Shown: positions 1 to 5,694 of the stretch, piece after piece
Layout of the letters: every line of letters begins with the position of its first letter
Numbering within the stretch: position 1 is the stretch's first letter
Assembly: GCA_017557265.1 (NCBI GenBank)
Contig: JAFZAM010000051.1
Location: 1-5,794 of the forward strand
Length of the DNA: 5,794 nucleotides
Source of the DNA: Oscillospiraceae bacterium
GTDB taxonomy: Bacteria; Bacillota; Clostridia; Oscillospirales; Oscillospiraceae
Reading direction: 5' to 3'
The notes under the pieces: generated by a model
The model's database searches: none
Seen by the model: the letters and a program-made list of their open reading frames with translations, nothing else
What the model was told of the DNA's origin: nothing
Translations under genes and position numbers: made by a program

Positions 1-1
1 C

Positions 2-673
2 CCGCGCGTCCTCTTCCGCGAGATAGACGGCGTCAAGTGTGAGCCCGTCGAGCGCCTCGTGGCCGACGTGCCGGAAAGCTGCGTCGGCGCCGTCATCGAA
101 AAGCTCGGCTCCCGCAAGGGCGAGCTCGTAGAGCTCACGCCCGTCGGCAGCCGCAGCAGGCTCATATTCCTCATCCCCTCGCGCGGCCTCTTCGGGTACA
201 GGAACGAATTTCTGACCGATACGCGCGGCGAGGGCATCATGGCGAGCGTCTTCGAGCGCTACGAGCCCTTCAAGGGCGAGGTGCGCCGCCGCCTGACGGG
301 CTCCCTCGTCTCCTTCGAGACGGGCGAGGCCGTCGCCTACGGCATCTGGAACGCGCAGGAGCGCGGGGCTATGTTCATCTCCCCGGGCGTCAAGGTCTAT
401 GCGGGCATGGTAGTCGGCGTTTCGCCGAAAAACGAGGACATCGTCGTCAACGTCTGCCGCCGCAAGCAGCTGACGAACATGCGCGCCGCCGGTAGCGACG
501 AAGCGCTCCGCCTCGTGCCGCCGCGCCAGATGAGCCTCGAGCAGTGCCTCGAGTTTCTCGCGGACGACGAGCTCCTCGAGGTCACGCCCAAGAGCCTGCG
601 CCTTCGCAAGCGCGTGCTCGACCACGCGCAGCGCGCCAAGGCCGTCCACAACGCCAAATTGCAAAATAACTGA
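2..673 (+). CDS. typA: TypA/BipA ribosome-associated GTPase, C-terminal part (5' end outside window)
   Basis: The frame is open from the left edge and ends at TGA, giving the last 223 residues of a protein that is normally about 600 long. TypA/BipA is a translational GTPase related to EF-G and LepA. It binds the 70S ribosome and supports ribosome assembly and stress or low-temperature growth. The G domain lies outside the window. What is present is the end of the EF-G-like domain III, the domain V-like fold and the BipA-specific C-terminal domain. Recognisable family blocks are IDGVKCEPVE at the left edge, PSRGLFGYRNEFLTDTRGEG, KGEVRRRLTGSL, NAQERGAMF, KQLTNMRAAGSDEA, and DDELLEVTPKSLRLRKR near the end. 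The last blocks form the ribosome-contacting C-terminal domain. A GTG at 59 lies inside the conserved domain and is not the start. No terminator is visible between the stop codon and the tRNA promoter, so transcripts may run through the tRNA to the terminator near 801-830. The family call is very secure. Confidence 0.96.
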   Translation, partial: PRVLFREIDGVKCEPVERLVADVPESCVGAVIEKLGSRKGELVELTPVGSRSRLIFLIPSRGLFGYRNEFLTDTRGEGIMASVFERYEPFKGEVRRRLTGSLVSFETGEAVAYGIWNAQERGAMFISPGVKVYAGMVVGVSPKNEDIVVNVCRRKQLTNMRAAGSDEALRLVPPRQMSLEQCLEFLADDELLEVTPKSLRLRKRVLDHAQRAKAVHNAKLQNN

Positions 674-681
674 AAAAGTGC

Positions 682-710
682 TTGACAACCTCCGCCATCT
701 GAGCTATAAT
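682..710 (+). promoter_or_regulatory. Consensus sigma-70 type promoter of the tRNA-Val gene
   Basis: A perfect -35 box TTGACA (682-687) and a perfect -10 box TATAAT (705-710) are separated by the ideal 17 bases. The -35 box begins only 8 bases after the typA stop codon. Predicted initiation is near 717, a few bases before the mature tRNA 5' end at 723, so the 5' leader to be removed by RNase P would be very short. A box pair this close to consensus fits the high constitutive output of a tRNA gene. Confidence 0.9.
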
Positions 711-722
711 TCGTGACGCTGC

Positions 723-798
723 GGACACTTAGCTCAGCTGGTAGAGCTTCCGCTTGACGTGCGGAAGGTCAGGGGTTCGAGTCCCTTAGTGTCCACCA
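723..798 (+). tRNA. tRNA-Val (anticodon GAC), CCA encoded
   Basis: A full cloverleaf of 76 bases folds by eye. The acceptor stem is GGACACT (723-729) with AGTGTCC (788-794). The D stem is GCTC/GAGC (732-735 with 744-747). The anticodon stem is TCCGC/GCGGA (749-753 with 761-765), around a loop whose anticodon GAC is at 756-758 and is preceded by the universal U33. The T stem is AGGGG/CCCTT (771-775 with 783-787), with one G-U pair and a TTCGAGT loop. The discriminator base is A795 and CCA is genomically encoded at 796-798. GAC reads the valine codons GUC and GUU; GUC is abundant in the genes of this window. The variable loop is short, so this is a class I tRNA. Confidence 0.97.
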
Positions 799-830
799 AA
801 GACCTCGTCGAAGGACGGGGTCTTTTCTTT
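798..830 (+). terminator. Intrinsic terminator after tRNA-Val
   Basis: A 9-bp stem, GACCTCGTC (801-809) with GACGGGGTC (814-822), includes one T-G pair and closes a GAAG loop. It is followed by TTTTCTTT, with an A run just upstream. It sits directly behind the tRNA CCA and ends eight bases before the Shine-Dalgarno sequence of the next gene. It therefore also lies between the only visible promoter and the hydrolase gene, and could act as an attenuator if read-through is what expresses that gene. Confidence 0.85.
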
Positions 831-852
831 ACCGGAAAAGGAGGGCGATACC

Positions 853-1671
853 ATGCCGTACGTTCGCGCCAACGGGATACGCTTCGCGTTCGACACCTTC
901 GGCAGCATGAATAACGGGCCGCTCTTTCTCGTCCACGGGCTGACGGGGCAGCGCATGAACATGTTCGACGCGGCGAAGCGCCTCTCGGACGAGTTTTTCG
1001 TCGTGACCTACGACTGCCGCGGCCACGGCCAGACCGACCACCCCGCGAGGTATACGCTCGCCGACCACGGGCGCGACCTGCTCGCGCTCATAGACGTCCT
1101 CGGCTATGAAAAGGCCTCCGTCCTCGGCGCGTCGATGGGCTCCTACGTCGCGCTGCAGGCGGCGGAGCTCGACCCGTCGAGGATAGACCGCCTCGTTCTC
1201 GTGACGGCGAAGGCGTACGACGACGGCAGCGGCAGCTCCGTCCAGCGCCTTCTTAAGGAGGAAGGGCTTGACATGACGGCATCGAGCCCGGTGGAGAAGT
1301 CCCGCGTCCTGCAAAAGGCGCTCTGGTCGCCGGATATTTCGCCGGAGCGGCTCGCGGAGCTCGCCCCGCGCACGAAGACGGCGGGGGAGAACGCCGTCGC
1401 GCTCACCCCGGAGGAGACCGCCGCCGTGAACGCCGCGCTCGTCGGCTTCGACCTCCGCCCGGACATGGCGAAGGTATCCTGCCCGGCGCTCGTCGTCGCC
1501 GGGACGTACGACCGGATTAATCCGCCCGCCTTCGGCCGGGAGATAGCCGAAGGCCTGCCCCGCGCGGAGTACGCCGAGTTTCCCGGCGGTCATCTTCTGA
1601 CGATGGAATTCGAGGACGAATACATAGCCCGCGTGAGGGCGTTTCTGAATAAACAGACCGCAGCTTCGTAA
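853..1671 (+). CDS. Alpha/beta hydrolase fold protein
   Basis: This 272-residue cytosolic protein has the size and motif order of a single-domain alpha/beta hydrolase. After the first strands comes the oxyanion-hole motif LVHG (residues 26-29). Next are the YDCRGHGQTD block (53-62) and the nucleophile elbow GASMG with Ser94. A helical cap follows at roughly 125-200. The catalytic acid is Asp220 in GTYDRINPP, and the catalytic histidine is His247 in PGGHLL, so the triad is complete. The closest general resemblance is to the 3-oxoadipate enol-lactonase, RsbQ and esterase group, but the substrate cannot be read from sequence. The start is supported by AAGGAGG at 838-844, eight bases upstream of ATG. 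The PQ-loop gene follows with its ribosome-binding site overlapping the TAA stop, so the two are very probably co-transcribed and translationally linked. No promoter is visible between the tRNA terminator and this start. No signal peptide is seen. The fold is secure; the reaction is unknown. Confidence 0.93.
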   Translation: MPYVRANGIRFAFDTFGSMNNGPLFLVHGLTGQRMNMFDAAKRLSDEFFVVTYDCRGHGQTDHPARYTLADHGRDLLALIDVLGYEKASVLGASMGSYVALQAAELDPSRIDRLVLVTAKAYDDGSGSSVQRLLKEEGLDMTASSPVEKSRVLQKALWSPDISPERLAELAPRTKTAGENAVALTPEETAAVNAALVGFDLRPDMAKVSCPALVVAGTYDRINPPAFGREIAEGLPRAEYAEFPGGHLLTMEFEDEYIARVRAFLNKQTAAS

Positions 1672-1676
1672 AGGAG
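1671..1676 (+). promoter_or_regulatory. Ribosome-binding site that decides the PQ-loop gene start
   Basis: AAGGAG begins on the last base of the hydrolase TAA stop. It lies 8 bases from ATG at 1685 but only 2 bases from the in-frame TTG at 1679. The ATG is therefore the right start, and ribosomes finishing the hydrolase are well placed to reinitiate. Confidence 0.8.
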
Positions 1677-1684
1677 AGTTGATC

Positions 1685-1999
1685 ATGGCCGATATTTTCG
1701 AGCTTCTCATGATAGTCTGCTTCGGCGTTTCGTGGCCGCTGAACATCTACAAGGCGTGGAAGGCGAGGACGACGAAGGGCATCAGCGTGCAGTTTTATTT
1801 CCTCATCCTGATAGGGTATCTCTTCGGCATAACGAGCAAGATAATCAAGCTCTCCCGCGGCGTCACGACGCCGGGGTACGTCTGGTTTTTCTATATCCTC
1901 AACGCCGTCATCGTGACCCTCGGCATCCTCGTCTGGTTTCGCAATCTGCGGCTCGACAGGGAGGCGGCGGCCGCGGCGAAAAACGACGGGCAGGCGTGA
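1685..1999 (+). CDS. Small PQ-loop / SemiSWEET-like three-helix membrane protein
   Basis: This is a 104-residue integral membrane protein with three hydrophobic segments at about residues 5-21, 35-54 and 66-86. That matches the single three-helix unit of SemiSWEET and PQ-loop proteins, which work as dimers to move small solutes. The first helix ends in FGVSWPLNIYKAWKARTTKG, which fits the PQ-loop hallmark (helix, P-Q or variant, then a basic stretch with a K-S/T-x-G turn). Here the Gln is Leu (Pro18-Leu19). GYLFGI in helix 2 and YILNAV in helix 3 also fit the pattern; the Asn in helix 3 is a usual conserved pore residue. The C-terminus (residues 86-104) is a charged, Ala-rich cytosolic tail. 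It lies 13 bases after the hydrolase and is followed by a terminator, so it is the last gene of the unit. The transported substrate is unknown. A non-transport scaffold role cannot be excluded, because this WP-type branch is little studied. Confidence 0.82.
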   Translation: MADIFELLMIVCFGVSWPLNIYKAWKARTTKGISVQFYFLILIGYLFGITSKIIKLSRGVTTPGYVWFFYILNAVIVTLGILVWFRNLRLDREAAAAAKNDGQA

Positions 2000-2014
2000 T
2001 AAAAAACGACAGCA

Positions 2015-2045
2015 GGGGACGGGCCGTTCGGCCCGCCCTTTTCTT
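2015..2045 (+). terminator. Intrinsic terminator after the hydrolase/PQ-loop unit
   Basis: A GC-rich stem is formed by GGG (2016-2018) plus CGGGCC (2020-2025) with GGCCCG (2030-2035) plus CCC (2036-2038). It has one bulged A at 2019 and a GTTC loop, and is followed by TTTTCTTAT. It lies 16 bases after the PQ-loop stop codon and precedes the next promoter. Confidence 0.88.
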
Positions 2046-2055
2046 ATACGCGCTG

Positions 2056-2084
2056 TTGCATACGGAGTGCGGGCGCGGTATAAT
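2056..2084 (+). promoter_or_regulatory. Sigma-70 type promoter of the UGSC-like gene
   Basis: TTGCAT (2056-2061, four of six consensus bases) and a perfect TATAAT (2079-2084) are separated by 17 bases. Predicted initiation is near 2091. The leader would be about 27 bases and contains a short dyad, TCTCA-T-TGAGA (2096-2106), that runs into the Shine-Dalgarno AGGAG (2106-2110). The gene starts 7 bases later at ATG 2118. Because a GTG at 2067 lies upstream of this -10 box, it cannot be used as a start from this promoter. Confidence 0.8.
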
Positions 2085-2117
2085 AAAAGAAAACGTCTCA
2101 TTGAGAGGAGAGTTTTT

Positions 2118-3920
2118 ATGGCATTCGTTCTCAACGTCGTTAATCCGCGCAACGCCCGCATGATCCAGGAGCCGCAGCCCCTGACCGCGCCGCGCCCCGA
2201 GACGCTCGACGGCATCCGCATCGCCATCGTCTCGGAAAAGCCCGACGGCTGCCAGTACCTGATGGAGCTGCAGAAGATACTGCAGAAGCGCCACCCGGCC
2301 TCGACCGTCGACATCATCCAGGGCTTCGTCTTCAATCCGATGATAACGCTCGGCCAGCTCAAGGGCTACGATACGTTCGTCTACGGCGTGCGCAACACCG
2401 CCGCCTTCAATACCGAGCCCGCCATAACCTTCGAAAAGGGCGGCATCCCCGGCCTGCACCTCTGCATGGGCGACAATCTCTACGGCCAGACCAAACGCAA
2501 CACCAGAGTCTTCGGCCTGCCCGGTCTGAGGATGTACAAGGTCCCGAGCGAGAGATGGCCCGGCGAGAACGAGCCGGAGCTCTTTAAAAAGCTCGCCGAG
2601 GACACCGTCGAGGACATCGAAAAGGCGCTGACCGCCCCGCTGACCGAGGAGGAGACGCACCCCGTGCGCGAGGAGTTCGACGGAAGCGACCTCGCCTTCG
2701 AGGGCGCGGACTATCAGGAGGCGTTCGAGAAGTTCCAGGAGTATTTCTTCGAGCACGGCTACACCGACGGCATGGCCGTCGCGCCGCCGACGCCCGAGGC
2801 CGTCAGGAAAATGCTCGCCGGGACGAGCCGCGACCCCGACGAGGTGATAGAGGGCAACATGACCCCCGGCTACGGCGTCGTGACCGTCGGGAAGATCGCC
2901 GTCAACGCCGTCATGGCGGGCGCGAAGCCCGAGTATCTGCCCGTCATAATCACGACGGTCGAGATGCTCTGCGACCAGCACTTCGGCGCGTTCCACGTCA
3001 TCGCGACGGTCTGCGCGACGAACCTGCTCATCGAGGTCAACGGCCCGATAGCCAGGGAGATAGGCATGAATTCCGGCTTCGGCTACCTCGGCCCCGGCAA
3101 CCGCGCCAACAGCACCATAGGCCGCGCCGTCAGCCTCTGCTGCATAAACCTCGGCCACATGGATTTCTCCATCGACGGCGGCATGAAGGGCAACCCCTCC
3201 AGATACTGCAACCTCACTTTCACCGAGAGCGACGACCTCACCCCGTGGGAGCCGTTCCACGTGACGATGGGCTACGCGCCCGAGGACAGCACAGTCATGA
3301 TAGACGAGATACTGCAGGTGGACGGCAACTGGCCGTTCGAAATTGAGTATCTGCCGTCCTGCGCGTGGACCGACGGCATCGAGAAGGACCTCAAGCGCAT
3401 AGCCGACAGAGCCGTCGGCGAGCTCCCGTCCAACCTTGAAAACGCCGCCCGCGCCGTCCACGACATTCATAAGCTCGGCGCCAACGAGGCGAGGCAGAAC
3501 GCCCTCCCGCTAATAAGCCACCGCAACTATATCCTCGTCCTCTATCCGGGCCTCGCCCGCGAGCTGGCCTCCATGGGCTGGACGAGAGAGAAGCTCGCCC
3601 TGTACATAGCGCACCACAACAGGTTCGCCTGGGACGAGCTCGGTCAGGCGCTGCAGGCGAGCGTCCTTGAGCTCGCGAAGAGCGGCAGGATACCCGGCCT
3701 CACCGAGGACGACTGCAGGCCCGGCGGCCTCATCCCCATCTTCGACGCCAACCGCCTCGCGATCCTCGTCGCCGGCCCGCTGCAGGGCCAGACCGTCGGC
3801 CTCTACAGCATAGGCAGCTACGGCGGCATGGCCGCGCCCGTGCAGATCAAGGATCAGTCCAAGGTGCCGTTCTTCCTCAAGAAGATAACCGGCGCGACGC
3901 TGACCAAGGCCGGCAGATAG
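2118..3920 (+). CDS. UGSC-family-like two-domain protein lacking the Sec/Cys-Gly-Ser-Cys motif
   Basis: This 600-residue, apparently soluble protein has no signal peptide or membrane segments. Residues about 31-170 resemble the UGSC domain of a (seleno)protein family of unknown function: a beta-alpha opening GIRIAIVSEKPDG, then YDTFVYGV, then the GIPGLHL strand and the GLPGLRMYKVP strand. Where family members carry U/C-G-S-C after the third strand, this protein has VRNTAAF (91-97), with no Cys or Sec. Residues about 205-600 match the large conserved domain found in that family. Its blocks are DGMAVAPPTPEAV (218-229), TVGKIAVNAVMAGAKPEYLP (256-275), NGPI (308-311), GPGNRANSTIGRA (325-337), TPWEP (375-379) and IFDANR (541-546). 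Nine cysteines are spread out (45, 116, 285, 299, 341, 342, 364, 415, 533), including an adjacent pair, so other redox or metal sites are conceivable. The start is fixed by AGGAG at 2106-2110 and the promoter at 2056-2084. It appears monocistronic. No biochemical role is known to me; the family assignment is from pattern memory. Confidence 0.8.
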   Translation: MAFVLNVVNPRNARMIQEPQPLTAPRPETLDGIRIAIVSEKPDGCQYLMELQKILQKRHPASTVDIIQGFVFNPMITLGQLKGYDTFVYGVRNTAAFNTEPAITFEKGGIPGLHLCMGDNLYGQTKRNTRVFGLPGLRMYKVPSERWPGENEPELFKKLAEDTVEDIEKALTAPLTEEETHPVREEFDGSDLAFEGADYQEAFEKFQEYFFEHGYTDGMAVAPPTPEAVRKMLAGTSRDPDEVIEGNMTPGYGVVTVGKIAVNAVMAGAKPEYLPVIITTVEMLCDQHFGAFHVIATVCATNLLIEVNGPIAREIGMNSGFGYLGPGNRANSTIGRAVSLCCINLGHMDFSIDGGMKGNPSRYCNLTFTESDDLTPWEPFHVTMGYAPEDSTVMIDEILQVDGNWPFEIEYLPSCAWTDGIEKDLKRIADRAVGELPSNLENAARAVHDIHKLGANEARQNALPLISHRNYILVLYPGLARELASMGWTREKLALYIAHHNRFAWDELGQALQASVLELAKSGRIPGLTEDDCRPGGLIPIFDANRLAILVAGPLQGQTVGLYSIGSYGGMAAPVQIKDQSKVPFFLKKITGATLTKAGR

Positions 3921-3975
3921 CGCGCCGGGAAACGGCTGAACTGCATTATGTAAACCGATTAGCCGCATTTAACGC

Positions 3976-4020
3976 AAAAAGTCCGGGCTCCGTCAGAAAA
4001 GACGGGGCCCGGATACTTTA
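3976..4020. terminator. Bidirectional intrinsic terminator between convergent units
   Basis: A long stem pairs 3982-3994 (TCCGGGCTCCGTC) with 4001-4013 (GACGGGGCCCGGA), with one T-G pair and an AGAAAA loop. On the - strand it is followed by ACTTTTTGCG, a good U tract that ends the ABC operon shortly after its stop at 4044. On the + strand the tail is the weaker ATACTTTATG, which can end the UGSC-like transcript about 60 bases after its stop. The stretch between 3921 and 3975 shows nothing else recognisable. Confidence 0.87.
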
Positions 4021-4043
4021 TGCTTGACTGTGAGCGCCGCGGG

Positions 4044-4862
4044 TCAGATCTCGCGGTTGCGGTATATTATATAGGACGCGGCCGTGAATACGACTATCGC
4101 GACCGCCGAGGTTATGACGTGCGGCGTGATATACTCGGCGCCGACCGTCGGCTCCCACCATTTATAGCTGAGGAGCGAGGCCGTCGGGAAGACCGTCGAG
4201 GCCAGATAGCCCGCCAGAACGGCGAGGCCGACGAACGCCAGCGAGGCGAGCGCGGAGCCCACGGGGTTTCTGACGAGGACGGTCACGAGCATCATCCCGC
4301 TGAAGACGGAGAAGCAGTAGAGCAGGAAGCGCAGCTGCGTCGAGACGACGTAGTCGCGCGGGAACATGCTCAGGTCTATGCTCCATTGAGTCCGCACCAT
4401 GCCGAGCGAGGCGACGATGAGGATGAACGCCGCCAGATAGTAGCGCACCGCGAGCAGCGTAAAGACCAGACCGCGGCTCTGACCGGGAATGAGGACGGCC
4501 CTCGTCCTTCTCTTCGTGAGCTCGCGCCCGAGGAAGAACGCGGCTATGATGCAGCCCATAAAGGCGAGACCGGTCGCCGTGGCGACGTAGGCGGTCGGGA
4601 AGAGGAAGTCCTTCTGCCTTATCATGAACTCGTCGTAGATATCGCTGATGCTCATGTCGGGGCGCGCCTCGTCGAGCACCATGCGCGAGACCGTCTGCGG
4701 GCTCATGCTGCCGTATCTGTTCATGAAGCCCTGATAGGAGTAGGTGTCGCGGAGAGGGGAGACGGCTATCCAGACCGTGATGGTGAAGGTAATGAGGAAG
4801 ATCAGGATGAACCAGGGCTTTTTGACCGCCCTGAATATCTGCGCCTTGAGCAGCTTGATCAT
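4044..4862 (-). CDS. ABC-2 type transporter permease subunit
   Basis: This 272-residue membrane protein has six predicted transmembrane helices at about residues 17-35, 92-112, 134-155, 178-198, 203-223 and 248-267. An extracytoplasmic loop of about 55 residues lies between helices 1 and 2. This layout is typical of the ABC-2 membrane subunits of lantibiotic or bacitracin immunity and Na+ or drug export systems. The block FLGRELTKRRTRAVLIPGQSR (about 110-130), after helix 2, matches the cytosolic coupling region of this family (G-R-E, then a T/R-rich stretch ending in S-R). The N-terminus (MIKLLKAQIFRAVKKPWF) is the usual basic amphipathic entry helix. The start codon overlaps the stop of the ATPase gene by four bases (ATGA, 4859-4862), so translation is coupled. 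A G-rich stretch (4870-4874) and a more distant AGGAG (4879-4883) lie upstream. The permease presumably homodimerises with two ATPase copies. The substrate cannot be inferred from sequence. Confidence 0.9.
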   Translation of the reverse strand: MIKLLKAQIFRAVKKPWFILIFLITFTITVWIAVSPLRDTYSYQGFMNRYGSMSPQTVSRMVLDEARPDMSISDIYDEFMIRQKDFLFPTAYVATATGLAFMGCIIAAFFLGRELTKRRTRAVLIPGQSRGLVFTLLAVRYYLAAFILIVASLGMVRTQWSIDLSMFPRDYVVSTQLRFLLYCFSVFSGMMLVTVLVRNPVGSALASLAFVGLAVLAGYLASTVFPTASLLSYKWWEPTVGAEYITPHVITSAVAIVVFTAASYIIYRNREI

Positions 4863-5629
4863 CTCATCGCCCCCTTTCTCCTCGGCTTTTCGGGCGCTAT
4901 CTCGTCGAAATACGCCTCCGGCTCCTCGAGCCCGCGCTCGGCGAGCTCAGCGTCGAGCTCCGCGGCGGTCATCTGGCCGACGAGCTTGCCCTCGTCGATG
5001 AAGATATAGTCCGTCGCGAGCCCGTAGAGCTCCGTGAGCGTGCGCGCGGTCGCGAGTATCGTGACGCCCTTTTCCGCGTTCGTCCTCGTCAGAAGTCCGC
5101 GCGTATCCTCGACGCCGTCGACGTCGAGACCGTTCAGCGGCTCGTCGAGAAGCAGTATATCGGGATCGCCGACCATCGCCGCGGCTATGCCGGTAAGCTG
5201 CTTGACCCCAAGCGTGGCCGAGCGCGTCCCGCGCTTGCCGACGTCGCTGTTTCTCAGCCTGAGCGAGCTGCGCAGCTCCTTTATCTGCTCCTTGTCGTTT
5301 TTGCCGACGAGCATGCCGCGCACGGCCAGATTGTCGCCGATGGAGAGCTCGTCGTAGAGCGCCGGCTCGTCGACGAACGCGCCTATCGACTTGCGCGCAC
5401 GGCGCAGGCCGCGCCTGTCGCTGCGGCCGAGGAGCTCTATCGTGCCCTCATAGCGCAGCGCGAAGCCGGCCAGAAGTGAGAGCAGCGTCGTCTTGCCCGA
5501 GCCGTCCCTTCCGACGAGGCCGTAGATGCGGCCCTTTTTAAGCTCCAGGCTCACTTTGTCGAGAGCGGTCCTTTTCCCGTATCGCTTCGTGAGTTCGCGT
5601 ATGGAGATGACGGTCTCCGCAGAGTCCAT
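4859..5629 (-). CDS. ABC transporter ATP-binding protein with degenerate signature and H-loop
   Basis: This 256-residue nucleotide-binding subunit is of the BcrA/DRA-like exporter type. The A-loop tyrosine is Tyr17 (KRYGKRTAL). Walker A is GRDGSGKTT (residues 40-48). The Q-loop region reads IGAFVDEPALYDELS (82-96), with an acidic residue where Gln is usual, as often seen in the bacitracin/lantibiotic branch. The signature position reads ATLGVKQLTGIAAAM (138-152) rather than a clean LSGGQ. Walker B is DILLLDEP (157-164), with catalytic Glu163 and D-loop NGLD (166-169). The H-loop, normally S-S-H, reads ATAR, so the switch histidine is replaced by Arg196. The C-terminal tail (about 222-256) is acidic, then basic. 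ATG at 5629 is supported by AAGGAGG nine bases upstream (5639-5645). It heads a two-gene operon with the permease. The family call is firm. Whether it hydrolyses ATP normally is uncertain given the altered motifs. Confidence 0.92.
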   Translation of the reverse strand: MDSAETVISIRELTKRYGKRTALDKVSLELKKGRIYGLVGRDGSGKTTLLSLLAGFALRYEGTIELLGRSDRRGLRRARKSIGAFVDEPALYDELSIGDNLAVRGMLVGKNDKEQIKELRSSLRLRNSDVGKRGTRSATLGVKQLTGIAAAMVGDPDILLLDEPLNGLDVDGVEDTRGLLTRTNAEKGVTILATARTLTELYGLATDYIFIDEGKLVGQMTAAELDAELAERGLEEPEAYFDEIAPEKPRRKGAMR

Positions 5630-5638
5630 CCCGCTTCG

Positions 5639-5645
5639 CCTCCTT
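5639..5645 (-). promoter_or_regulatory. Strong ribosome-binding site of the ABC ATPase gene
   Basis: On the - strand this reads AAGGAGG, ending 9 bases before the ATG at 5629. It fixes the start codon of the ATPase and sits right after the leader hairpin at 5652-5670. Confidence 0.85.
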
Positions 5646-5651
5646 GAATGC

Positions 5652-5676
5652 GGCCGGGCGGGACCCGGCCTTTTCT
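5652..5676 (+). terminator. Rho-independent-like hairpin in the leader of the ABC operon, oriented + strand
   Basis: The 7-bp stem GGCCGGG (5652-5658) with CCCGGCC (5664-5670) has a 5-base loop and is followed by TTTTCT on the + strand. It therefore has terminator form for transcription moving rightward. No + strand gene precedes it; the ABC operon on the other strand does. In the ABC mRNA the same bases form a stable hairpin with no U tract, 6 bases before the Shine-Dalgarno. Possible roles are blocking antisense transcription out of the operon, protecting the mRNA 5' end, or regulating translation. Confidence 0.6.
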
Positions 5677-5694
5677 GCCAACATTGTCAACAAC

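Noticed and set aside
829..1746. A 305-codon open frame on the - strand opposite the hydrolase
   Set aside because: The translation is Arg/Glu/Val-rich without recognisable motifs, while the + strand frame has a complete catalytic triad and a good ribosome-binding site.
2067..2117. In-frame GTG at 2067 as an upstream start of the UGSC-like gene (17 extra residues)
   Set aside because: It lies upstream of the -10 box at 2079-2084 and lacks a Shine-Dalgarno, whereas ATG 2118 has AGGAG at the right distance.
1908..3470. A 520-codon open frame on the - strand opposite the UGSC-like gene
   Set aside because: It is the mirror frame of a well-supported + strand gene in GC-rich DNA. The translation is low-complexity (Ala/Val/Arg/Glu/Asp-rich) with no family motif and no ribosome-binding site, and it crosses a promoter and terminator.
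2118..3920. Possible selenocysteine codon or SECIS element in the UGSC-like gene
   Set aside because: The frame contains no in-frame TGA, and the motif position is occupied by ordinary codons for V, R, N and T.
4020..5009. A 329-codon open frame on the + strand across the ABC permease and the end of the ATPase
   Set aside because: It is a charged, repetitive translation antisense to a clear six-helix ABC-2 permease, and it begins inside the bidirectional terminator region with no ribosome-binding site.
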